NCBI GenBank assembly: GCA_025936045.1
Contig: JAICUB010000024.1
Location: forward strand, 41,382-105,381
Reading direction: 5' to 3'
Source: Polyangiaceae bacterium
Lineage (GTDB): Bacteria > Myxococcota_A > Polyangia > Polyangiales > Polyangiaceae
Length of the DNA: 64,000 nt
Shown here one piece after another: positions 56,599 to 64,000 of this stretch (positions are counted from its first letter, which is position 1; each line of letters opens with the position of its first letter). The position numbers were made by a program, and so were the translations under genes. The notes below the pieces were generated by a model, which was given only the letters and a program-made list of their open reading frames with translations, was not told the origin of the DNA and searched no databases.

Positions 56599-59500
56599 TT
56601 AGGTCGGCGGCAGGCCGGCCACGCGCAGTCGCTTTTGAGCCTCCCGATTGGCGGGATCGAGCAGCGTGGCTTCGCGCCACTCACCCACGGCGGCGCTCTT
56701 TTCCCCCGATTTCGCGAGCGCGTCACCGAGCGCCAGATGCGCCCCGGAGTTCCGCGGCGCGAGCTCGACCGCGTGTTCGGCCCAAACGACGCCCGCCGCC
56801 ACGTCGCCGAGCTCGATGAGGGAGTAGGAGAGCCCGCTCGCGGCGGAGCTCGACTTCGGCTCGAGCACGAGCCCGCGCCGAAACGCGCGCTCCGCAGTCA
56901 CGAAGTCGCCGTGCCGAAGCGCGTTGTCCCCCTGTTTCATCGCGCGCGTGACGAGCGCGCGCACGCCGGCGTTGTCGGAGGGCTCGATATGCGCGGCGGC
57001 GAGGAACGCCTTGCGCGCTTCCGTCTCGGATCCGAGGCGCGCGAGCGCGTCCCCGAGCGCATCGCGAGCGGCCGCGCTGTTCGGATCGAGCTCGACGGCG
57101 CGGCGCGCCCAGGTCGCGGCTTCGGGGCCGTCACGTTGGAGCAGCAACACGAACGCGAGCTCGTGCGCGATTTCCGAGCTTGCGGTGTTCCACGCCGCCG
57201 CGCGACACAGCGACGTTTGAGCCGCCTTCAAATCCCCTTGCACGATGGCCGTGCGCGCGAGTCGCACCTGTTTCAATGCAGCGCCGGGATAATGGCCTTG
57301 GTGCGGCTCGTCGGTGCCGAGCAGCGCCTTGCAATCCGGCACGTCACGTCCCGACCCGTCCCCGGGCGAGCCCGCTGCGCGCGCCACGACAGGACCAGCC
57401 GGGGCAGCGCTCGGCGGCGCGGGCGGCGGTTCGGGCGGCGCGGGCGGCGCGGGCGGCGCGGGCGGCGGCACCGCACGCTCGGACGCGAGCTCGCGCGCGG
57501 CGTTCGCGTGCTCGACGGCGGCGTGCGGCCGCGAGAGCCAGCGCGCCCCCGCATAGAGCATCACGATCAAAAGCCCCTGCAACGCGCCGAGAGCGACGAG
57601 CACCGCCGCCATACCGAACGAGATGCGCTTACCGTGCAGCTTCGCGTCCTGCTGCGCGAACCAAAGCGAAAACGCCTGCAAACGCGCTTGCCAAGGGTTC
57701 GGCGGGCGCGCGGGCGGGCTCGCCTTCGCGGGCGCGAGCACGTCGAGCTCCGCCGAGACGGTCATCGCCGGTGGATTACGCTCGTGCGGCGCCGTCGTCG
57801 CGAGGGGTGCGGGCATCGACGTGGGGGGAACCGACGCGACCGGCATGCCGGAAAGGGTCGGCACCGTGTGCGCAATCACGGTGGCCGCAAGGGCGGGCGC
57901 GGCATGCGCGGGCGCAGTCACGGACGGTGCGGCCGGCGGCGCGCGCACCGGCGGCTCGGGGGGCGTGACTGCGACGCGCGGCACGGAGCTCGGGGGCGCG
58001 GGCTTTGCACCTGGGCGCGGCGGAGCTGCGAGCGACACGGCAGCGGCGGCCGGCACGGCAGCGGCGACCGGCACGGCAGCGGCGACCGGCACGGCCGGCG
58101 ACGAGGCGGCGCTGACGATCTTTGCGGTCGCGGCGGCCGCGACGGCGACGACGGGCGCCGGTCGAATGGACCCGAGCGTCGCGCTCCCAGGCGAAGAGAC
58201 CGGCGCCGGCCGCCGTACCGAGACGGGCGGCGCGGGAGACTCCGCAGGTCCGGGCGGATGCAGCGAAACGGTGCCGGTCGCAGGAATCGACGGCGAAATC
58301 GGAGGTGTTTCCGCCTCGGCCATCGTGAGCGCGGCTTCGACCGGCGTCATCACGTTCGCGCTGGCGGGCTGATCCACGGGCTCCACGCGCACGCGTCCCG
58401 AGCCGAGCACGAGCAGCGCCGACAGCGCGTTCACGCCCGAGAGCGCCCTCGGCTCGAGCTCGAGCGTGCGCCCTTCGGCGCCGACGACGAGTCCGTCGGA
58501 CAGATCCAGCGTGAGCTCGACGCGCGGATTTTCGACGCGCACCCTGAGCGGCCGTGACGACCGCTCGAGCACGCGCAGGCAGCGCGCCGGCCCCGTCGTT
58601 TCCAAACGGGTGTCGAACGCGGAGCGCGCTTCGGCCCGCGCGAACAACGCCCGCTCCGGTTCGACCAGACCCGCGAGCGTCGACTCGAGCCGCTTGAGCG
58701 ACGGCGCCCCGCCCTCCTCCGACCAAATCTCGCCCCAGCGCACGACGAGCAGCGACGCCCAGCGCAAGCGCGAGTCGCGGCGCAACCTCCGCAGGAGGTC
58801 GTAGCCGCCGCCGTGCGCGTGCTCTTCCCCGATCACGAAGACGGTCGGATCGGCCTGTCGCAGCGTCTGAAAGCGCGTCGGGCTCGGGTCGAGATCCGTC
58901 ACCACCACGGTCACGCCACGTTTTCTGAGCTCCTGCGCGACCGCATCCGCGCGCGGCGTGTCGTCGTCGGCAAGGACGATACGCAAGCCTGCCATGGCCG
59001 GAGCCGAAAACGCGGGGCTCGTGCGCGGCGGACCGAGCCCGTCGGCCGGCTGAGCTCCGCCGAGCTCGTAGCGGAGCGGTTCGGCGCGCACCACGTGACG
59101 CCGCACGCGTCTCACGAACGTGTCCAAGAATTCCGTGAGCGGCCGCCCGCGGCCGAGGGTGAGCTTGAGCTCCTGCGGGTCGCCTCCCGCGGAAAGCGAG
59201 CTCACGAGTCCGGCGCGGAGCTCCTTCGAGAGCACGCTGATGAACTCGTCGAGGGTGGCGTCACCGACCGAGCCTTGGGAATCGGTACCCTGCTCGGGGA
59301 TCTCGCGAGCCAGCTGGGCCACGCGTTCGGCCGTCGCGTCGACGCTCGCCGAGCGCGGCAGCACCGCGGTCGCCCCGTGGCGAAATGCGCTGAGCTTTTC
59401 ATCGAGCTCGGCGTCGTCACTGAGCACGACGACGGGAACCATGAAGTTTTGCGAGAGTCCCCCGAGCTTTTGCAACACGGCCGCCCCGCCGTCCTTGGCC

Positions 59501-59685
59501 GCTTCGCCCATGAGCAACACCAGATCCGGTGCCGTCACGATCACCGCGTCGACGACGGCGTGAAGCTCCGCCGTCTCTACCTGAACCTGGTGGCGGGAGA
59601 GCGCGGCCTGGAAGGCCGGCGTAAATCGCTCCCCTGCTCCGACGAGGAGCACGGTGGGCTCGACGCCATCGCGAGACGGCCCCAT
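56599..59685 (-). CDS. receiver-like + PilZ-like region + Pro/Ala-rich linker + TM + TPR protein
   Basis: N-terminal receiver-like fold, low-complexity VPVAAAVPVAA linker, TM, C-terminal TPRs (AATWARRAVELDPNSAAARDALGDALARLG). Confidence 0.75.
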   Translation of the reverse strand: MGPSRDGVEPTVLLVGAGERFTPAFQAALSRHQVQVETAELHAVVDAVIVTAPDLVLLMGEAAKDGGAAVLQKLGGLSQNFMVPVVVLSDDAELDEKLSAFRHGATAVLPRSASVDATAERVAQLAREIPEQGTDSQGSVGDATLDEFISVLSKELRAGLVSSLSAGGDPQELKLTLGRGRPLTEFLDTFVRRVRRHVVRAEPLRYELGGAQPADGLGPPRTSPAFSAPAMAGLRIVLADDDTPRADAVAQELRKRGVTVVVTDLDPSPTRFQTLRQADPTVFVIGEEHAHGGGYDLLRRLRRDSRLRWASLLVVRWGEIWSEEGGAPSLKRLESTLAGLVEPERALFARAEARSAFDTRLETTGPARCLRVLERSSRPLRVRVENPRVELTLDLSDGLVVGAEGRTLELEPRALSGVNALSALLVLGSGRVRVEPVDQPASANVMTPVEAALTMAEAETPPISPSIPATGTVSLHPPGPAESPAPPVSVRRPAPVSSPGSATLGSIRPAPVVAVAAAATAKIVSAASSPAVPVAAAVPVAAAVPAAAAVSLAAPPRPGAKPAPPSSVPRVAVTPPEPPVRAPPAAPSVTAPAHAAPALAATVIAHTVPTLSGMPVASVPPTSMPAPLATTAPHERNPPAMTVSAELDVLAPAKASPPARPPNPWQARLQAFSLWFAQQDAKLHGKRISFGMAAVLVALGALQGLLIVMLYAGARWLSRPHAAVEHANAARELASERAVPPPAPPAPPAPPEPPPAPPSAAPAGPVVARAAGSPGDGSGRDVPDCKALLGTDEPHQGHYPGAALKQVRLARTAIVQGDLKAAQTSLCRAAAWNTASSEIAHELAFVLLLQRDGPEAATWARRAVELDPNSAAARDALGDALARLGSETEARKAFLAAAHIEPSDNAGVRALVTRAMKQGDNALRHGDFVTAERAFRRGLVLEPKSSSAASGLSYSLIELGDVAAGVVWAEHAVELAPRNSGAHLALGDALAKSGEKSAAVGEWREATLLDPANREAQKRLRVAGLPPT
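58034..58096 (+). repeat. 18-bp in-frame tandem repeat (AAVPVA units)
   Basis: ggcacggcagcggcgacc repeated about 3 times. Confidence 0.85.
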
Positions 59686-59843
59686 GTCACTCGAAGCATC
59701 GCGCAGTTCACGCGTGCGGTCGAGCGTCACGGGTCGTGTTCGCACGCCGAAAAACCCCGCGCAGGGTGCGACCTTTCCGCATATCGACGCTTCGCAACGT
59801 ACAAAACCGCGCGCGGCGCGGCGTCACGAAGACACCCGAGCCT

Positions 59844-60596
59844 TCACGAGCGCTGCGCGGGCTCTTCGGTGTAGACGATTCTGAGCCGCGAGCGCGCGTT
59901 TTGATAATACGCGGCGAGCGCCGCCTGCAGCCGAGTCGACACGTACCAGCGGCGCAAACCCGGGAGCACGGTCTCGAACGGCGCGTCGCGATAGGGCGTC
60001 TTTTCGTTGCGAAACAGCGCGCGCAGCTCGGCGTCGCTCGGTGAGAGCATCGGCGCGACCATGCGATCGAGATACAAGCTCGCGCGCGCCTGGCGCTGGA
60101 AGAGCACGACGAGCTCCCGCTGCCCGACGCCCTCCGCGGCGGCCGCCGCCCGCACCGCCTCGGCGCCGCCCGCGCGCTCTTCGGTCAAGCGGCGAGCGGC
60201 CTCCGTCTGCGCGCGGAGCTCGTCACCCGTCGGCTCCGGTTCGATGCGCAAGCTCGCGAGCAACGTCTCCGCCACGTGACGCTCGAGCGCGGCGGACACG
60301 TGCCGCTCGCGGTACGCGGCCCCCGTGCGATCGGGGTCGGCCAGCGCTTCGATGCGGGCCTCGAAGGCGAGCAAGCGCGCGCTGACGAAGCGCGGGGAAC
60401 GGGCGCCGCCGAGCTCGGGGGCCTCGAAGCGCACGACCGTGCGATCGACCAGCAACGGTTCGGCGCGCGCGACCCCGCCACCGAACCCCGCGAGCGCGAG
60501 CGTTACGGCGAGACCCGCGACAACGGAACGCCGCCGCGAGCCGAAACGCTTTCGTTCACCCGAGCGCCCGACGCAGACGGCGAGCGCATCCACCAT
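59844..60596 (-). CDS. hypothetical periplasmic SurA-N-like helical protein
   Basis: Signal peptide (VAGLAVTLALAGFGGGVARA), helical core. Confidence 0.6.
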   Translation of the reverse strand: MVDALAVCVGRSGERKRFGSRRRSVVAGLAVTLALAGFGGGVARAEPLLVDRTVVRFEAPELGGARSPRFVSARLLAFEARIEALADPDRTGAAYRERHVSAALERHVAETLLASLRIEPEPTGDELRAQTEAARRLTEERAGGAEAVRAAAAAEGVGQRELVVLFQRQARASLYLDRMVAPMLSPSDAELRALFRNEKTPYRDAPFETVLPGLRRWYVSTRLQAALAAYYQNARSRLRIVYTEEPAQRS

Positions 60597-60619
60597 CCCA
60601 AAGCTCACGCTGCCGGGGC

Positions 60620-61384
60620 TCAGCGCGCCGCGGTGCGCTGCTTGGAGGACGGCGGCTCGTAGTCGGCCGTGCCCGTCTGGCTCGGCTTTTCGGCCTCCTC
60701 GTGCGCGGGCGACGACTCGCGAGGGGCGCTCGAACGTGCCGCGCGGCGCGCCTTCACGAACTCCGCGAAGGTGAGCACCTTTTCGAGGTCGCGCGCGCCG
60801 AGGCCGTCGAGCACCTCTTCGAGCTGCTTGTGAAGCGCGTCCGTGGAGCGCCCGCGGCGGCCGCCGAGCGCCTCTTGCGTGATGTGGGTTCCCGGAGCGA
60901 GCGGCTCCGCGTTTTCTGCGGCCCAGGTCGGACGCGCGACGGGGTGCATCGCGTTCGCGGCGAGCCACGCTTCCATGAACACGCGCAGGCGTTCGCTCCG
61001 GAATGCAAACCAGCGCTCGCGCTCCGTGGTGAACGCGATGAGCACGTCCTTGAAGCGACGGAATGCGCCCTTGCCGTCGATGGCTTGCGAGAGCTGGCCG
61101 CGGAGCGTCGGCTCTTCCACCATCGGGATGAAGCGCTCCATCCAGCGGTATTGCTCGCGTGAGCTCACGGGCTCGATCCGCAAGTACGCGGGATCCGAAG
61201 CAATCCGCGCGTGCATTTCCGGATCGGCAATGCCGTCCACCACGCGGAGCACTTCACCCGACACGACGTGCAGATAGCTGTGCACCTCGGGCGCGTTATT
61301 TTCGAACGCGTCCTCGAGCGCCTCCCAATCGACTGGGACGTCGCGCATCGGCTGGCCCGGACCGCGGCTCAGGTCATCTGCCAT
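60620..61384 (-). CDS. UPF0158-family protein
   Basis: VDWEALEDAFENNAPEVHSYLHVVSGEVLRVVDG...FRRFKDVL. Confidence 0.85.
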   Translation of the reverse strand: MADDLSRGPGQPMRDVPVDWEALEDAFENNAPEVHSYLHVVSGEVLRVVDGIADPEMHARIASDPAYLRIEPVSSREQYRWMERFIPMVEEPTLRGQLSQAIDGKGAFRRFKDVLIAFTTERERWFAFRSERLRVFMEAWLAANAMHPVARPTWAAENAEPLAPGTHITQEALGGRRGRSTDALHKQLEEVLDGLGARDLEKVLTFAEFVKARRAARSSAPRESSPAHEEAEKPSQTGTADYEPPSSKQRTAAR

Positions 61385-61400
61385 GTCGGGAAACAAGAGC

Positions 61401-62909
61401 TTACCCTGTTTTACTGGAACGCGCTCGGCTCACGGCTTCTTCCCAATCTGAGCGAAAATCCTCACGTTCTTCAGAGGAAAGGCGCGGCGAGAAGGTTCGC
61501 TCGAGCTTTCCCATGCCGGCAGCTTCGGCGGGCGTCGGAAAAAGTCCCACGCCCACCCCCGCAAGCATGGCCGCCCCGCGCGCGGTGGACTCGAGCTCCG
61601 TCGGCCGCTCGACCGAGACGCCCGAAAAGTCGCTCTGGAGCTGCATCAGAAGGTCGTTCGCCGCGGCGCCGCCGTCCACGCGCAGTCGCGCGACGGGTTC
61701 GCCGCGGTCGGCTTGCATCGCGCGGAGCACGTCGTCCACCTCGAGCGCGACCGCCTCGAGCGTGGCACGCGCGAGGTGCGCGCGCGTCGTTCCGCGCGTG
61801 ATGCCGGTGATGATGCCGCGCGCATCCGCGTCCCAATAAGGTGCGCCGAGCCCGGCGAGCGCCGGCACGAACCTGACTCCGCCGCTCGAGTCGACGCTCC
61901 GCGCGAGCCCTTCGATCTCCGCCGCGGAGCCGATGATGCCGAGCCCGTCGCGTAGCCACTGCACGGCCGCGCCCGCCACGAACACGCTGCCTTCGAGGGC
62001 GTAGGCGACCTCGTCTCCCACCTGCCAAGCCATGGTGGAGAGCAAGCCCGAGCGACTCGTGACCCGGCGTGACCCGGTGTTGACCAGCAAGAACGCGCCG
62101 GTCCCGTAGGTGCACTTCGCGTCACCCACCGTGAAGCACGCTTGCCCGAAGAGTGCGGCGTGTTGATCGCCGGCGAGCCCCGCGACTGGAATACCGTCCG
62201 GCAGCCCCGGCACTCCGTGCGTGACGGCGACTTGGCCCGCGCTCGGCACGATGCGGGGCAAGATCGCCTGCGGGACGCGCAGGAGCCGGCACATCTCCTC
62301 GTCCCACGCGCGCCGTTCGAGATCCATGAGGAGCGTGCGCGAGGCGTTCGTCACGTCCGTCACGTGCGGCGCGCGGGCCGCGGCGCCGCCCGCGAGCCGG
62401 AATACCAGGTAGGAATCCACGGTGCCGAAGCAGAGCTCCCCCGCCTCGGCGCGTGCGCGCGCGCCGGCGACGTGGTCGAGCAGCCATTCGACCTTGGTGC
62501 CTGAAAAATACGGGTCGAGGACGAGCCCCGTCGTGCGCGTGACGGCGGCGCGCTTGCCGGCCGCTTCGAGCTCGGCGCAGCGGCGGCTCGTGCGCCGATC
62601 CTGCCAGACGATCGCGGGGTGGATTGCCCGGCCGGTCGTGCGTTCCCAGATCAACGTCGTCTCGCGCTGATTCGTGATGCCGACGGCGGCAATGTCGGTG
62701 CCGGGCACACTCGCACTCCGGAGCGTCTCCTTCACGGCCCCGACGACGCTGTCCCAGATTTCTTCGGGCTCGTGCTCGACCCAGCCGGGCTCGGGAAAAT
62801 GCTGGGGGAACTCGAGCGTCGCGCGCCCGAGCGTGCGCCCGTCGAGGGCCATCACGAGCGCCGTCGACCCCGTCGTGCCTTGGTCGATCGAAAGGAGGTA
62901 CTTCGCCAT
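61401..62909 (-). CDS. glpK: glycerol kinase
   Basis: YLLSIDQGTTGSTALVM, ITNQRETTLIWERTTGRAIHPAIVWQDRRT, DPYFSGTKVEWLLD, LRVDGGAAANDLLMQLQSDF. Confidence 0.97.
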   Translation of the reverse strand: MAKYLLSIDQGTTGSTALVMALDGRTLGRATLEFPQHFPEPGWVEHEPEEIWDSVVGAVKETLRSASVPGTDIAAVGITNQRETTLIWERTTGRAIHPAIVWQDRRTSRRCAELEAAGKRAAVTRTTGLVLDPYFSGTKVEWLLDHVAGARARAEAGELCFGTVDSYLVFRLAGGAAARAPHVTDVTNASRTLLMDLERRAWDEEMCRLLRVPQAILPRIVPSAGQVAVTHGVPGLPDGIPVAGLAGDQHAALFGQACFTVGDAKCTYGTGAFLLVNTGSRRVTSRSGLLSTMAWQVGDEVAYALEGSVFVAGAAVQWLRDGLGIIGSAAEIEGLARSVDSSGGVRFVPALAGLGAPYWDADARGIITGITRGTTRAHLARATLEAVALEVDDVLRAMQADRGEPVARLRVDGGAAANDLLMQLQSDFSGVSVERPTELESTARGAAMLAGVGVGLFPTPAEAAGMGKLERTFSPRLSSEEREDFRSDWEEAVSRARSSKTG

Positions 62910-63022
62910 GTCCCGTGTGTTCCCCCGCACCACGACCGACAAAATCGTGCCCGCGGTGAACCGAGCGTAACGCTTACTTCCTCTTGTACCAAGCCTTGGG
63001 CAAAGCTAGCCTCAGGCGGCCC

Positions 63023-64000
63023 ATGGCGCGCATCTTGCTCGTGTCACCGGACGGACAGCAAGTGGTGGAGCTGCGCGACTTCAACTCGCTCGGTCGCCAT
63101 CCGTCGAACACGATCCAGCTTCTCGACAAGATTGTGTCGAAGGAGCACTGCATCATCGAGCGCCGCGGGCCGGCGCTCGTGCTCCGCGATCTCGGGAGCT
63201 TGAACGGCACCTACGTGAACGGCGAGCGCGTCAACGGCGAGCGCGAGCTCAAGCACGGTGACGACATCGCGCTCGGCGGTACGCGCGCGCTACGACGACG
63301 GCTCGGGTCGGCCCATGCCGACCGCTCAGGTGCACCCGCAGCAATACACGCAACCCGTCCAACAGATGGGGCAGGCCGGATGGACGCCGCAGAACGCGCC
63401 GCCGCCGAGCCAATACGGCGCTCCGTCCATGCCCGCGACGACACCCGGCTTCTCGCCGGTGAACGCGCCGGGGGCCGCGCCGTTCCAGCCCGGGCAGCAG
63501 CCGGCTCAGGCCGGCATTCTCCCGGTCACCGGCACGCGCGTCGACGTGAACGACAAGGCACGCGCGATCGGTACGCAGATCGCCGCGATCCAAAAGGGCT
63601 TTCTCCCGGTCGAGCAGCTCAAGCAAAATCCGCAGCAGCTCGCCGACGATTACGAGCGCCTGCGCCTCTCGCACGAGCTCTCGCGCGAGATCGCGCTCGA
63701 GCGCGAATTGCCGAAGCTTCTCACCAAAATCCTGCTCACGATCTTCAAGTTCGTGCGCGCCGACCGCGGCGTGATCTTCCTGATGGACGAGCGGGGCGAG
63801 CTCGTACCGAGCGCGAGCCAGCGCCGCGACGGGACGGAGTCACCCATCCAAGTCTCCTCCACGATCATGAATCACGTGATCAAGGAGCGCGCGACGGTGC
63901 TGACGCACGACGCCGCGATGGATTTCGCCGCGTCGAAGGGCAAGAGCATGATCCTGAACCGGATCGGCTCGGCCATCGTGGCGCCGCTCCTGCACAACAA
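63023..64000 (+). CDS. FHA-domain + GAF-domain protein (partial at window end, apparent frameshift near 63288)
   Basis: FHA (NSLGRHPSNTIQLLDKIVSKEHCIIERRG...LRDLGSLNGTYVNGERV) in one frame, GAF (ELPKLLTKILLTIFKFVRADRGVIFLMDERGELVPSAS) in the +1 frame. Confidence 0.75.
   Translation, partial: MARILLVSPDGQQVVELRDFNSLGRHPSNTIQLLDKIVSKEHCIIERRGPALVLRDLGSLNGTYVNGERVNGERELKHGDDIALGGTRALRRRLGSAHADRSGAPAAIHATRPTDGAGRMDAAERAAAEPIRRSVHARDDTRLLAGERAGGRAVPARAAAGSGRHSPGHRHARRRERQGTRDRYADRRDPKGLSPGRAAQAKSAAARRRLRAPAPLARALARDRARARIAEASHQNPAHDLQVRARRPRRDLPDGRAGRARTEREPAPRRDGVTHPSLLHDHESRDQGARDGADARRRDGFRRVEGQEHDPEPDRLGHRGAAPAQQ

Noticed and set aside
63291-64000. Continuation of the FHA frame to the window end without stop codon
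   Set aside because: Arg/Ala-rich translation typical of off-frame high-GC DNA; the GAF domain is in the +1 frame.

Overview
High-GC (roughly 70%) chromosomal window with the look of a myxobacterial/deltaproteobacterial genome: Gly-rich linker lipoproteins, several ECF sigma modules, LytS/LytTR, an NtrC-type regulator, FHA/GAF/TPR/PEGA proteins and a TIGR02147-type regulator. About 60 coding regions can be supported by reading; no rRNA, tRNA, CRISPR array, IS element or prophage was recognised. Recognisable genes include recA, folP-cdaA-ybbR, def, glpK, a TolC-MacA-MacB-like efflux set, GH45 and GH16 hydrolases, tusA/dsrE2, paired YeeE/YedE proteins and NamZ. The most notable system is a compact three-gene operon at about 46.7-49.05 kb: a Cys/Lys/Gly-rich lipoprotein-type precursor (8 Cys after the lipobox, 19-aa internal duplication), a DUF692 (MNIO) enzyme and a DUF2063-like partner. 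This is a bufferin-like RiPP locus with an apparently lipidated precursor and a perfect 12-bp hairpin between precursor and enzymes. Other leads: a DTW-domain protein fused to a degenerate DEDDh exonuclease-like domain, an EGV-like GH45 on a Gly-rich lipoprotein stalk, a linker-only lipoprotein, a 32-aa basic microprotein, two apparent +1 frameshifts, and several AT-rich palindromes in regulatory regions. All functional calls are from motif reading without database searches.
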